In this document: positions 1-8,835 of the stretch, one piece after another | Position numbering within the stretch: position 1 is the first letter of the stretch | Layout: each line of letters begins with the position of its first letter | Assembly (NCBI GenBank): GCA_964528605.1 | Contig: CAZGSV010000004.1 | Location: forward strand, 16,534-80,533 | DNA from: CAZGSV01 sp964528605 | GTDB taxonomy: Bacteria; Armatimonadota; Zipacnadia; CAZGSV01 | Length of the DNA: 64,000 bases | Direction: 5' to 3' | Notes under the pieces: generated by a model | What the model was told of the DNA's origin: nothing | Database searches by the model: none | Seen by the model: only the letters and a program-made list of their open reading frames with translations | Made by a program: the position numbers and the translations under genes

Positions 1-2046
1 CTGGCGATCACTGCTTGTGTGAACCTGGCGTGCGCCGTACTGGCGCTGGAACTCGGGCGAGCGCGCAGGCCGAGGGAGCAGGCGGCGGCTGCCACCGAAA
101 GCCCGCCGCCGGAGTTCGCGGAGGACCCCCTGCCCTTGGCGACTGCGTCTCCGGCGTCCGTGTTGTGGGCGTTTGGGCTCTCCGGCTTCGCGGCCTTGGG
201 TTACGAGGTGCTTGCCACCCGCCTCTTGTCGTTCCAGATCGGCATATCCGCCTACGCCTTTGCCACCGTGGTCGCGGCCTTTCTGGCGGGGCTCGCAATC
301 GGGTCCGCCCTGTGCCGGACCTATGCCGCTCGGCTGCGTCGCCCGGCGGAAGCGTTCGCGCTCGTGGAAGGCGGCATAGGGGTCGCGGGCTTGGGCCTGC
401 TCTTCGTCTTTCACTGGATGCCGGGCCTGGAGTCGTCACTGACCTCTGTGCTCGGAGAAGGTACCTGGGGCGGGATCGTGCTGCGGCGCTTCGCGTTGTC
501 GTTCGCCGTACTCATCGCTCCGGCCGTGCTCATGGGAATGACGCTGCCTCTGGCAGCGGCAGCCCTGAGGCCTTCGCGCGCCACCGACGGCCGGGCCACG
601 GGTGACGCCTTTGCGGTCAACACGGTCGGCGCGATGCTGGGGTCCGCAGTCACCGGCCTGCTACTGCTCCCGCTGCTGGGGACGCGCTGGTCGCTGCTGC
701 TGTTGGCCGCGTGCAACTTCGCGGCCGCGGTAATGCTCGCGGTCCCCGGCGGACGACGCCGCTTCCGGTTCGGCCTGGCCGGAGCATGTCTCGTGGCCCT
801 GGTCGGCGTCGGTCCCTTCGCCGTCAGGCTGCCGCTGGAATGGGGGCGGCTGGGGCGCGACTGGCGGCTGCTCTTCCTGCGCGAGGGCATCGGCGGCACC
901 GTGACCGTCTTCGAGCACAAGCGCGACGGGCAGCGCCGTCTGTTCGTCAACGGCGTGGGAGAAGTGGGCACCGACATCAACTCCATCCGCGCCTTCGAAC
1001 TCATGGGACATCTGCCCTTCGCCCTACCCGGCCCTAGGCGGCACGCCGTGGTCATCGCCTTCGGAGCCGGCATCGCGCTGGGGGCGGTGGCGAGCCATCC
1101 CGAGTTGGAGCGAGTGGACTGCGTGGAGATCTGCCCTCCCGTAATCCCCACCACCGGGTACTTCCGCGCCTTCAACAATAGCGTGCTCGCCGACCCGCGG
1201 GTGCGCGTGCATCTGGAGGACGGGCGCACGTTCATCGCTGCCGCGCACGGCAAGTTCGACCTTATCGTGCTCGACGCCACCCATCCAACCACGGGCGACA
1301 GTTGGGCGCTCTACACGAAGGAGTTCTACCAGCAGTGTCTCGCCCATCTGGCGGAAACCGGTGCGCTGGTTCAATGGCTGCCAACGCACGGGCTTGACCC
1401 CGTTGACTACCGGACCGCGCTGCGCACTTTCATCTCCGTGTTCCCCAACTCCTCGCTCTGGCATAGCGACACGCACACGGTGCTGCTCGCTACACCCGGG
1501 GAGCAAGCACTCGATTGGCAGAAAATGAACGCTCTCTTCAGGGCGGGCACGGCACAGCGGCTGCTGTCGCTTGCCGACATTGCTGACCCTTACGAGTTGA
1601 TCGCCTGCTACCTGGCCGGGCCGGAGGAACTCCGGCGCCTAGCGCGTCAGGGCCCGCTCAACCGAGACGATCTTGCCCCATTGCAGTTTGGCGAGGCGCG
1701 CTCCAGCATGGAGATGACAACCTCCTCCAATCTCATCCTGCTCGCCAGGCGCGTGCCGGGGATGCCGGTCATGCACCGGCTGCCAGGCGATTCAGAAGGG
1801 CAGGAAGTGAGGTCCCGACTGGAAGGATCGCTGGAAGCGGGCGTGCGGGTGTGCAGAGGCACGGCTTTAGCCCTGGTCGGAGAGTGGCGTCCGGCGGTGG
1901 CGCTGTTCGAGCGGGCGAAGTCCTTCAACCCTTCATCACGCGATGCCGCCCGCTGGCTCGGCCTCGCTCGTCAGAAGATACAGAAGAGCCCCAACTCGCC
2001 CCAGGCTCCCGCGCGCCTCCAGATACCCGCCCAGAGCCCCTCCTAG
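1..2046 (+). CDS. Spermidine-synthase-like membrane protein (5' truncated)
   Basis: The reading frame is open from the first base, so the true start lies upstream; about 681 residues are visible. The first half is hydrophobic, with several membrane segments. The second half is a methyltransferase-like fold with a glycine-rich SAM-site motif (VIAFGAGIALG) followed by an acidic ERVDCVEI strand, as in spermidine synthases fused to membrane domains. The C-terminal stretch before the last ~30 residues resembles one TPR unit. The family is known as fused MFS/spermidine synthase, but few members are shown to make polyamines, so the substrate is unknown. It ends at TAG, with a short GC-rich gap before the next promoter. 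Confidence 0.8.
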   Translation: MAITACVNLACAVLALELGRARRPREQAAAATESPPPEFAEDPLPLATASPASVLWAFGLSGFAALGYEVLATRLLSFQIGISAYAFATVVAAFLAGLAIGSALCRTYAARLRRPAEAFALVEGGIGVAGLGLLFVFHWMPGLESSLTSVLGEGTWGGIVLRRFALSFAVLIAPAVLMGMTLPLAAAALRPSRATDGRATGDAFAVNTVGAMLGSAVTGLLLLPLLGTRWSLLLLAACNFAAAVMLAVPGGRRRFRFGLAGACLVALVGVGPFAVRLPLEWGRLGRDWRLLFLREGIGGTVTVFEHKRDGQRRLFVNGVGEVGTDINSIRAFELMGHLPFALPGPRRHAVVIAFGAGIALGAVASHPELERVDCVEICPPVIPTTGYFRAFNNSVLADPRVRVHLEDGRTFIAAAHGKFDLIVLDATHPTTGDSWALYTKEFYQQCLAHLAETGALVQWLPTHGLDPVDYRTALRTFISVFPNSSLWHSDTHTVLLATPGEQALDWQKMNALFRAGTAQRLLSLADIADPYELIACYLAGPEELRRLARQGPLNRDDLAPLQFGEARSSMEMTTSSNLILLARRVPGMPVMHRLPGDSEGQEVRSRLEGSLEAGVRVCRGTALALVGEWRPAVALFERAKSFNPSSRDAARWLGLARQKIQKSPNSPQAPARLQIPAQSPS

Positions 2047-2129
2047 GCGCCGCTCCGTATCCAGCCCCCTGCCGTTTCTCCCGGCACCTGCCGCCGTCCG
2101 CCCGGCCCCAGAGACCTGAGGAAAACCGG

Positions 2130-2158
2130 TTGACAGCAAGTTAGTGCGGTGTTACACT
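2130..2158 (+). promoter_or_regulatory. Sigma70-type promoter for the winged-helix pair
   Basis: A perfect TTGACA at 2130-2135 is followed, after exactly 17 bases, by TACACT at 2153-2158. It lies about 45 bases before the ATG at 2201. It also rules out the upstream in-frame GTG at 2144, which falls inside the promoter spacer. This is the best consensus promoter in the window. Confidence 0.75.
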
Positions 2159-2200
2159 ATTTCGCAATTACAGAATTACGTGACAAGGAGAGAGGCTAAA

Positions 2201-2785
2201 ATGGCCAAGGCTCGCAAGTCCCCACTGGTCGCGCGCGGCGCACAGCCCAAGCGACACGCCGCCGACAAGGAACGCCCACCTCGCCGCGCCGTGCACTACC
2301 ACACCTGGCGCGGTGCAGTAGTGCCGGAGCCGATCGTGAGAACACTCAAGGAAGAAGCCGAGCGCGCGCCCAAGGACCCCAACATGAAGGGCGCGCACCT
2401 GTCCGCGCTCTACCTTGAATGGCCCCAACAGACCGGCATCTGGGGCGGATTCCCCAAGCCCGCCATACCGTTCCTCAAGTTGGACCTCGACCACGTGGGC
2501 AAGGCGCTGCGCGAACTCGGGCTGCCCGCCAGGCTCAAGGTGATGAAGGCGATATTCGAAGCGGAGGCTGAACTGAGCGCAATAGCGGAGCAGGCAGGCG
2601 TGAGCCCCGCGCGGGCCCGCACCGTCCTCGAGGACCTCATGGCCCGTGGTAACGCCGTGCGCACCGGGCCCACGCAGTACCGCGCGACCCCGAAGGGCCA
2701 AGGCGCCTTCTTCGACGCCCTCTTCGCGGCCGGATCGTGGCTCGAGAAGCCTGCATCCCAGACGCGCCGTCCGGGGGGGGCCTAA
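2201..2785 (+). CDS. Winged-helix DNA-binding protein, first of a pair
   Basis: A protein of 194 residues. The ATG at 2201 is chosen because AAGGAGAG lies about 10 bases upstream and the promoter at 2130-2158 excludes earlier starts. The N terminus is basic and low-complexity. Residues ~110-175 look like an ArsR/MarR-style winged helix: a LPARLKVMKAIFEAEAEL helix, a second helix with AGVSPARARTVLEDL, then a wing containing YRATPKGQGAFF. It is probably a transcriptional regulator; no effector site is visible. A run of nine G at 2772-2780 just before the stop is a risk for assembly indels. The next gene starts 4 bases after this stop, so the two are probably co-translated. Confidence 0.7.
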   Translation: MAKARKSPLVARGAQPKRHAADKERPPRRAVHYHTWRGAVVPEPIVRTLKEEAERAPKDPNMKGAHLSALYLEWPQQTGIWGGFPKPAIPFLKLDLDHVGKALRELGLPARLKVMKAIFEAEAELSAIAEQAGVSPARARTVLEDLMARGNAVRTGPTQYRATPKGQGAFFDALFAAGSWLEKPASQTRRPGGA

Positions 2786-2789
2786 GGCC

Positions 2790-3401
2790 ATGAAGAAGCG
2801 AAGCGCGAGCGTGGATCCCGTGGAGTCCCTGTCGCGGCAGGTAGCCGAACTGGCCGGCAAGGTCGAGCAACTGACACGCGAACGCAAGGCGAAGCAGGAG
2901 GCCCATCGCGCGCAGAGGGACAGCGGATGGGCGTACCTCGATCAACTGAAGGCGGCCGCCGCCCGCGGCAAGGAAGTGGCCGGAGCCCGAGGCGCGGTGG
3001 GCGCTGCCGGCATCCTCGTCAAGGAGAAAGGCGAGGCCGAGCGCCGCGGCGAATGGGTCGTGGAGGCCACCCTCGAGGAGGTGATGGGGCGCGACGTCGC
3101 CTGGGTGGCGCGCGCGCTCGCCCCTCTGGGCGACGAAGCCAAGTTGAGGATCGCCAAGGCTCTCTTCTGGGACGAGCGATCAGTCGCCGAGTTGATGGAG
3201 AGCACTGGCCTGACGCAAGCGCAGATATACCACCACATGCGGCACCTGCTGCTTCTGGGATACGTCGAGCAGACGGCGCGCAACGTCTACCGACTGTCCT
3301 CCGTGGGCTGGACGTGGCTTTTCAGCGGATTGGCCGCGGCTGCCGCAGTCGCCTCCGCGGCCGCACCGCAGTGGAGCAAGCAGCCCCTGTCGCCCGAGTG
3401 A
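2790..3401 (+). CDS. ArsR-like winged-helix protein with coiled-coil N terminus
   Basis: A protein of 203 residues starting at the ATG 4 bases after the preceding stop. Residues ~8-40 are a predicted coiled coil (VESLSRQVAELAGKVEQL). Residues ~110-165 form a helix-turn-helix of ArsR type, with GDEAKLRIAKALFWDERSV followed by TGLTQAQIYHHMRHLLLLG and a wing ending YRLSSVG. The last ~30 residues are alanine-rich and weakly hydrophobic. With the preceding gene it forms a two-regulator operon, which might act as a heterodimer; that is inference. No metal-binding cysteines typical of ArsR sensors are visible. Confidence 0.72.
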   Translation: MKKRSASVDPVESLSRQVAELAGKVEQLTRERKAKQEAHRAQRDSGWAYLDQLKAAAARGKEVAGARGAVGAAGILVKEKGEAERRGEWVVEATLEEVMGRDVAWVARALAPLGDEAKLRIAKALFWDERSVAELMESTGLTQAQIYHHMRHLLLLGYVEQTARNVYRLSSVGWTWLFSGLAAAAAVASAAAPQWSKQPLSPE

Positions 3402-3553
3402 CCCCCCCACTACGCACATTGGGGACGTACTTCGAAGTGCGTACTGGGAGGGCGATGGGCGGGGTGGCGTGCGCGGCAGAGCCGCATGCGCAGGCGGCCT
3501 GGCCGAGCCTGGGCCGGCCGGCGCGAGGCCGAGAGCGCGCAGGTCGTTGTCAC

Positions 3554-3581
3554 TTTACCGCCTTCCAGTGCGTCATATAGT
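3554..3581 (+). promoter_or_regulatory. Possible promoter of the DUF5916-like gene
   Basis: TTTACC at 3554-3559 and TATAGT at 3576-3581 are separated by 16 bases, about 80 bases before the proposed start at 3665. The -35 box matches weakly. The rest of the gap (3402-3553) holds a GTACTTCGAAGTGC near-palindrome and no gene. Confidence 0.4.
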
Positions 3582-3664
3582 GTGAGAGGGTAACAAGCAT
3601 AGGAGGCGGGTAGGTCCCCACAGGTGCGGATCCAAGGGGGCCGTGCTTGTCCACGGGAGGTCGT

Positions 3665-5662
3665 GTGCCAGTGCTCAGGGTCTCACGATGCGCCATTGCC
3701 TTGATCGCCGTTTGGTTTGCGGCGCTGGCGCCGGGCGCGCTAGCGGAGCCGCAGCATCCCGTCCTCTCGGCGGTGAAGGTAGAGAAGCCGCCCACCATTG
3801 ACGGGGTGCTGGACGACGCCTGCTGGCAGTCGGCCTCCGTGGTCGAAGGCTTCCGCTTCTTCGCCGAACGCCGCCCCGCAAGCCAACCGACCAAGGTGTG
3901 GCTGTGCTATGATTCCGAGGCCTGCTACTTCGCCTTCTACTGCTACGACGACCATCCGGAGCAGATCCGCGCCAACGAGACCAAGCGGCAGAGCGGGAAT
4001 CTCTTCTCGGATGACCGGATTCAGGCCATGATCGAGCCAACGCACACGCACGCCAGCGGCTACAGCTTCTACCTAAACGCTATCGGCACGCAGTACGACG
4101 AGTTTCCGGTGGGGACGGCCGCGAAGATCGAGTGGAAAGGCGACTGGCGAGGGGCGGCCAACATCGTCTCCGACGGCTGGACGGCGGAGTTCGCCATCCC
4201 CTTCTCCATCCTGCGCTACCCTAGGGGCCAGTCCGTGTTTTCGGTTGCTTTCTGCCGGTACATAGCGCGGGACGACGAAGAGGTGGACTGGCCACCTATG
4301 CCCGGCGACGTCTATGACCGCTACGCTGAATGCCACTGGGTGAACCTCCAGACGCCTCGGATAGAGCACAAGCCGGTGGTAATGGGCTACGCCACCGCCG
4401 AGGCGACACCAGATGAGACGGCCCTGCACGCCGGCCTGGACGCTAAGCAGTTCTGCGAGCCCGACATCACGGCGGTTGCCTCTCTCAACCCGGACTTCGA
4501 GAACGTCGAGAACGAGGTGGAAAGCATCGTTTTCTCGTACGGCGAGAAGTACGTTGCGGACCGGCGCCCCTTCTTCATGGAGGGTAGCGCCTACCTTCCG
4601 GGCGAACAGGTCTTCTATAGCCGGCGCGTGCCCCACTTCGACCTCGGCACCAAGGCATATGGGCGTCTGGGCTATTGGGAGTTTGGCGCGCTCGACGCCT
4701 GGAACATCGGCGACCGCAACGATTCCGTCCTCTCCTGCGCCTACGTGCCTCACCCCTACAGGCGCGTCGAGGCCGCCCTCGTCGCCGCCGACTGGCCCGG
4801 CATGCACAACCGCGTCGCCGCGCTCGGCTACTCGCACCGCGTCAACACGCGTCAAGGGAGCATAGGCGGATACGGGAGCGTGGCCAAGAGTTGGACGGCC
4901 GGCCCCGGAGGCGATAGGGGCTACCAGAACCTGTTCGTGTACTCCTCGCCCGAGGCGGGTTATGTCGGTGGGTCGCTGGGCTACGTCAACATCCCGAAGG
5001 AGTACAACCCGGTTGACGGATACGTGGGAGAAGGGGGCTACCACGGCTTCTCCGGCAGGGCCAACTCCTGGCACAGGTTTGAGGGCCGATGGATTAGGTC
5101 ATGGGACTGGTACCTCTTCGGGAGCCGCTACCTGAACGAAGGAGGCGGCCTGCACCATAGCAGCGCCTCCGCCACTGTGGGAGCGACGACCGCGGCGGGC
5201 ACCAGCGCGAGCCTCGGCTACAGCATGGACCACCGTCCGCCCAATGCTGACCGGACCTGGGGGGTCGGCCTGAACTGGAACCAGAATGTGCCTCTCGAGT
5301 CCGGTGGGCTGAGCCTGAGCGCGGGCAAGGTCTTTGGCGGCGACTACCTGTACGGCAGCGCCTGGCAAGGCTTCCGTCCGCGTGAGGCCTGGGCAGTGGA
5401 GGTCAGTGGAGAGTACCAGCGGATGGCGTTGCCGGGCGAGCCGGTGGACGACGCGTTTCTGGGGATGGTGTCGGCCAACCTCGACCTCGACCCCGACCGC
5501 TCGTTGGCCGGTCGCTACGTGACCACCGCCGGCAAGCACAACTTCTATGTCTCCTACCGCCAGGTGGTCCGCCGCGGCGTGGACGCCTACGTCATCATCG
5601 GCAACCCGAACGTAGAGAAGACCGAGGGGCGCCTCGCGCTCAAACTCGTTTACTGCTTCTGA
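3665..5662 (+). CDS. Secreted CBM9-like / DUF5916-type barrel protein
   Basis: About 665 residues from the GTG at 3665, chosen because GGGAGG lies just upstream and the following residues form a signal peptide (ALIAVWFAALAPGALA); TTG at 3647 and GTG at 3671 are alternatives. Residues ~25-190 resemble the family 9 carbohydrate-binding fold, with the hallmark PTIDGVLDDACWQ. The middle carries ADRRPFFMEGSAYL, typical of DUF5916 proteins. The C-terminal ~350 residues are rich in aromatic-glycine alternation, as expected for beta strands of an outer-membrane barrel, and end in YCF. It is probably a surface protein that handles glycans or glycosides; no enzyme active site is recognised. Confidence 0.75.
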   Translation: MPVLRVSRCAIALIAVWFAALAPGALAEPQHPVLSAVKVEKPPTIDGVLDDACWQSASVVEGFRFFAERRPASQPTKVWLCYDSEACYFAFYCYDDHPEQIRANETKRQSGNLFSDDRIQAMIEPTHTHASGYSFYLNAIGTQYDEFPVGTAAKIEWKGDWRGAANIVSDGWTAEFAIPFSILRYPRGQSVFSVAFCRYIARDDEEVDWPPMPGDVYDRYAECHWVNLQTPRIEHKPVVMGYATAEATPDETALHAGLDAKQFCEPDITAVASLNPDFENVENEVESIVFSYGEKYVADRRPFFMEGSAYLPGEQVFYSRRVPHFDLGTKAYGRLGYWEFGALDAWNIGDRNDSVLSCAYVPHPYRRVEAALVAADWPGMHNRVAALGYSHRVNTRQGSIGGYGSVAKSWTAGPGGDRGYQNLFVYSSPEAGYVGGSLGYVNIPKEYNPVDGYVGEGGYHGFSGRANSWHRFEGRWIRSWDWYLFGSRYLNEGGGLHHSSASATVGATTAAGTSASLGYSMDHRPPNADRTWGVGLNWNQNVPLESGGLSLSAGKVFGGDYLYGSAWQGFRPREAWAVEVSGEYQRMALPGEPVDDAFLGMVSANLDLDPDRSLAGRYVTTAGKHNFYVSYRQVVRRGVDAYVIIGNPNVEKTEGRLALKLVYCF

Positions 5663-5672
5663 CGCCGCGGCG

Positions 5673-5945
5673 TTAGTTGGACTCGCGCTCTTGCTTCTTC
5701 ACCCGCTCGAGTATGTCGAGCAGGCGCTCCAGTTTCGGCTTCCGGGGCGCGGTGATGGCCCTCTCGAGCGCCTCCGCCTCGAAGTGCTCGGCCAGAAAGG
5801 CAATGATGTCGAGGCGAGTGTGCCAGCAGCCGATGATGTTGGAGCAGGGGAGGCTGGCCTGCATCGTGCGGCAGTACTTGAACGGCACCTCACCGCCCAG
5901 CGAGGGGCAATACGCCTTGAGATCGTCATGCGTTTCCAGACTCAT
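5673..5945 (-). CDS. Small conserved protein with four cysteines
   Basis: A protein of 90 residues on the minus strand, converging on the preceding gene with a 10-base gap. The ATG has GGAG five bases upstream. Four cysteines sit in the pattern YCP...YCR...LPCSNIIGCW within the first ~45 residues, which suggests zinc or iron-sulfur binding. I recall similar small proteins (CP-x-LG-x-EV-x-F-x-YCR then PC...CW) from several anaerobic lineages, but know of no function. The rest is a charged helix rich in Glu and Lys. Its conserved cysteine pattern and ribosome-binding site argue that it is real rather than a shadow. Confidence 0.62.
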   Translation of the reverse strand: MSLETHDDLKAYCPSLGGEVPFKYCRTMQASLPCSNIIGCWHTRLDIIAFLAEHFEAEALERAITAPRKPKLERLLDILERVKKQERESN

Positions 5946-6100
5946 TTGACTCCACCCGGGCTTCGGCTTGAGCGGCTCCTTTGCGCCCGGTATGTCCTAA
6001 CCATCTTGCGGGCGGTTCGGTTCCCGGAAGGGGGCGCCGCAGAGTCCTTGTACACCATCGGGACCAATCAGCAAAACGCGCGGCGCCTAGCCGCTGGTGA

Positions 6101-6180
6101 AAAATAGGGACCGGAACCATTTTCCGCACGCGTGCCGGCCACGCCTCACTCCGAGGGAGAATGGTTCCGGTCCCTATTTT
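6101..6180. repeat. REP-like inverted repeat 1
   Basis: Arms of 25 bases at 6101-6125 and 6156-6180 match in 24 of 25 positions as an inverted repeat, with a 30-base spacer. The core is AGGGACCGGAACCATTTTCC. Related but diverged arms occur at 8600-8779 and 14338-14427. The element can fold into one long hairpin. Confidence 0.8.
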
Positions 6181-6240
6181 CCGCGTGACGCCCGGGCCCT
6201 ACGTTGCGGCGCCATCGCCGGGCGGCTATCTTGTGGGACC

Positions 6241-6516
6241 ATGCGGACGGCGCCGGATGCCCTGGCAAGCGAGAAGCGCACTTTCGCCGACCCCATCAGC
6301 GGCGTGACGGTACGCCAGGTCACCAGCGATGCCTCCAGCAACCAGCCCCTGTACTTCACGCACCCCGGCTGGTCGCCGGACGGTCGCCGCGTCGTCTTCG
6401 CCTCCGACCGCGGAGGGCATGCGCACGTATGCGTTATCGAGGATAACTGGCACTCGCTGCTGGATGCTCTGCCCGCCAACGCGCCGGAGCCTCGCTGGGG
6501 GCGGAGGCGCGCATGA
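6241..6516 (+). pseudogene. 5' fragment of an oligogalacturonate-lyase-like propeller gene
   Basis: 91 codons from ATG 6241 to a stop that overlaps the next gene's ATG (ATGA at 6513-6516). The first ~65 residues match the start of PD40/TolB-like seven-blade proteins such as oligogalacturonate lyases: TFADPISGVTVRQVTSD, LYFTHPGWSPDGRRVVFASD, then HAHVCVIEDNW. Those proteins are usually 400 or more residues long, so the remaining blades are missing. The last ~25 residues are arginine- and proline-rich and unrelated. The stop lies in a GCCTC...GAGGC hairpin. It may still be translated and coupled to the transporter downstream, but it is most likely a remnant. Confidence 0.6.
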
Positions 6517-7424
6517 GGCGCTTCTGCGCCTTCTCCCCCCCCGCGCTCGTGGCCAGCATAATCTGGGGCCTGTCGCTGATTTACACCAAGTGGGCCGTAC
6601 TCGAACTGCCGGCCGCCGGCGTCGCGCTGCTGCGCTTCGCCGTGGCCGCGGCGGCGGCGTGCGCGCTGTTGCCCGCTGCGGCGCGCTCGGCCAGGCACGG
6701 GTGTCCTTGGCGGTGGATCGTGGGCCTGGCGCTCATCAGCATCACGATTCCACATCTCCTTTACACGGAAGGCTTGCGGCTCACCACCGCGGTGCACGGC
6801 GGCTGGATCATGGGCTGGCAGCCCGCGGTCACGGCGGCGCTCTCCGTTCCCATTCTGCGCGAGCGACTGACCCGCACCAGGCTGCTGGGCATCGCGATAG
6901 GCGCCTTGGGCATGACGCTGGTCATCACCGAAGGGCACTGGGCAGGCCTGAGCCTGGCCCGGGGGGCAGTCCGCGGGGACCTGTTGGTGCTGGCGGCCAC
7001 GACCTTCTGGTCGCTGCAGGCGGCGCTCGGGCGCAAGTACGCGGGCGAGTGCCCGCCGGTCGCGCTCACCGCGTACACCATCATCCTCGGCTGGCTCTTC
7101 CTGCTTCCCTGGGGGGGCCTCGGCGAAATCGGCCACGCGTGGCGGAACCTCTCTCCTCGCTTCTGGGTTTCCATCCTCTTCCTCGGGCTGCTCGCCTCGC
7201 TGGTGGCGTACTGGCTCTGGTACAAGGCGCTGGAGGTTTGCGAGGCGTCTCTGGTGGCCGGATACCTGTACCTGGAGCCCATAGTCACCTCCGTGGCCGC
7301 CGCCCTCATCTTGGGAGAGCGCATGTCCGCGGCCGCCATTGCAGGCGGCGCGCTCATACTCGTCGGCCTGTTCACTGCGCACCAGCACCCACGCACGACT
7401 GCTCCGAGAGAGGCCGCCACGTGA
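6513..7424 (+). CDS. EamA/DMT-family transporter
   Basis: A protein of 303 residues with about ten hydrophobic segments arranged as two EamA repeats, each opening with a WGLSLIYTKW or WSLQAALGRKY type motif. The second repeat ends with the usual YLEPIVTSVAAALILGE signature. Drug/metabolite transporters of this family move amino acids, sugars or nucleotides across the inner membrane; the substrate cannot be read from sequence. The start overlaps the preceding fragment by four bases (ATGA), and its own stop overlaps the next gene's GTG (GTGA at 7421-7424), so it forms a tight operon with the MFS protein. Confidence 0.88.
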   Translation: MRRFCAFSPPALVASIIWGLSLIYTKWAVLELPAAGVALLRFAVAAAAACALLPAAARSARHGCPWRWIVGLALISITIPHLLYTEGLRLTTAVHGGWIMGWQPAVTAALSVPILRERLTRTRLLGIAIGALGMTLVITEGHWAGLSLARGAVRGDLLVLAATTFWSLQAALGRKYAGECPPVALTAYTIILGWLFLLPWGGLGEIGHAWRNLSPRFWVSILFLGLLASLVAYWLWYKALEVCEASLVAGYLYLEPIVTSVAAALILGERMSAAAIAGGALILVGLFTAHQHPRTTAPREAAT

Positions 7425-8590
7425 CTCAGCGCCGCCCAGACCCCGTCCGTGCGCTGGGGGCGCTGTTCGTCGGCTACAGCCTGCTCTTCTTGGGCACGGG
7501 CGCGCTGCAGCAGATAACCATCCCCTTGCTCAAGAACACGCGGCCTTGGAGCGGCGACATGCTCTACTGGGTGATGCCCACCATCTACTTCGCCCAAGCG
7601 GCCTGCCGGCTGCCTATCACCCATGTCATCCGACGCCTGGGGCTGGGATGGAGTCTCAGAATCGGCGGCCTCTCCTACCTGCTTGCCGGTTGGGCCATAA
7701 CCATGGCGCCCCAGTATTGGATGGCAATAGCGGGCATGGTGGCCTGGGGCATCGGCTCCTCGGCATTCTGGGCCTCCGGCGCCGCGCACCTGCTCCAGGC
7801 GACCCGGGAAGGGCGCTACGGGCGTTACTCCGGCGCGCTCTTCGCGGCCGTGGACGTCGGGTTCATCGCCGGCGTGCCGTTGCTCAGCCTCATCGCCGCC
7901 CGGGCGGGGTACCAATGGGTCGCCGCCTTCGTGCTGCCCGCGAGCGCTCTTGGCGCTCTCGTTCTCTGGCTCGTGCCGGTGCAGGAAGACGAGGTGAAGC
8001 CAGCGTCGCTATCGGTCATCGGGCGAACGCTGTCGCAGCCGTGGGGGCGGACGGCGGCGCTGCTGCTCTTCTTCGCGGCTTGCTCATTCGGGACCACGCT
8101 GGGGATCCTTGCCGAGCAAGCCGGGGCCCGCAGCGCCGGGCCGGTCGCACTGCTTACCTGCTTCTACGTTGCCCGCATCCTGACCAACATCTTCGGGGGC
8201 AGGCTCTCGGACCGAGCGGGACGAGGGGTCGTGGCGGGGGGGGCGTTCGCCTTGGCCGCAGGTGGGGCCGCTCTCACTGCCGCCACCCGCGGCGCTACCT
8301 TCGCGCTGCCCCTAGGGAGCGCGGCGTTGGGGATGGTGTTTGCCGCGGTGCCCCTCACGGCCCTAGCGCTCGTCGGCGACCACGCTTCCGAGGCCGAGCG
8401 TACCGTGGTCTACGGCTCTCTCTTCGTGTGGCGCGACGTCGGAGTCGCCGGCTCGATGCTGCTGGGACATTACCTGGAAAAGACCCTCGGGGGATTCGCT
8501 CAGGCGATGTGGATATTCGCGGGGCTGTGGGCGGTGCTGGCCGTGTTCTCGCTCACGCTCTCCCACCCGCCAAGGACGGCGACCAGCTAA
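7421..8590 (+). CDS. MFS transporter
   Basis: 389 residues from a GTG that overlaps the stop of the EamA gene. About twelve hydrophobic helices are visible. The loop after helix 10 of the fold contains GGRLSDRAGRG, the Major Facilitator motif A (G-x-L-x-D-R-x-G-R). Substrate is unknown. Two unrelated exporters in one operon suggest extrusion or uptake of related small metabolites. Just after the stop comes REP-like inverted repeat 2. Two glycine-rich homopolymers (for example at 8238-8246) could hide sequencing errors, but the frame reads through cleanly. Confidence 0.87.
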   Translation: MTQRRPDPVRALGALFVGYSLLFLGTGALQQITIPLLKNTRPWSGDMLYWVMPTIYFAQAACRLPITHVIRRLGLGWSLRIGGLSYLLAGWAITMAPQYWMAIAGMVAWGIGSSAFWASGAAHLLQATREGRYGRYSGALFAAVDVGFIAGVPLLSLIAARAGYQWVAAFVLPASALGALVLWLVPVQEDEVKPASLSVIGRTLSQPWGRTAALLLFFAACSFGTTLGILAEQAGARSAGPVALLTCFYVARILTNIFGGRLSDRAGRGVVAGGAFALAAGGAALTAATRGATFALPLGSAALGMVFAAVPLTALALVGDHASEAERTVVYGSLFVWRDVGVAGSMLLGHYLEKTLGGFAQAMWIFAGLWAVLAVFSLTLSHPPRTATS

Positions 8591-8599
8591 GCACTTGCG

Positions 8600-8779
8600 A
8601 AAATGGGGACAGCAACCGTTGTCCCCACTGGTGTGGTCCACGATCCCGACCCCGCCGATGGCCGGGTCGCGGGCGGAGGCGAGCCTCCGCCCCTACGAGG
8701 GAGGCGCGACTCAGCGCAAAAACGAGGGCAGTGGGGCGTGGCCGGTATGGGCGCGGAAAATGGTTACTGTCCCCATTTT
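8600..8779. repeat. REP-like inverted repeat 2
   Basis: AAAATGGGGACAGCAACC at 8600-8617 is matched in 17 of 18 positions by the reverse complement at 8762-8779. The left end also contains a local GGGGACA...TGTCCCC hairpin (8605-8626). Between the arms sits a second hairpin, GGGCGGAGGC/GCCTCCGCCC at 8671-8692, followed by CCTACG. The whole fills the gap after the MFS gene. Confidence 0.8.
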
Positions 8780-8784
8780 CCTCC

Positions 8785-8834
8785 GTCCACTCACCACTGA
8801 CCACTGGGCACTGGCCGCTGGCAACTGAGCACTG
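8785..8834. repeat. Degenerate CACTGGC/CACTGAC tandem array
   Basis: Short imperfect units of the form CACTGACC, CACTGGGCA, CTGGCCGCTGGCA and CACTGGCTACT run for about 50 bases. Similar arrays lie at 39433-39475 (opposite orientation) and 47226-47292. All are intergenic. Confidence 0.6.
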
Positions 8835-8835
8835 G

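Noticed and set aside
8600..8779. Miniature insertion sequence with terminal repeats
   Set aside because: The arms resemble the REP-like family, but there is no transposase and no visible target-site duplication. I record it only as an inverted repeat.
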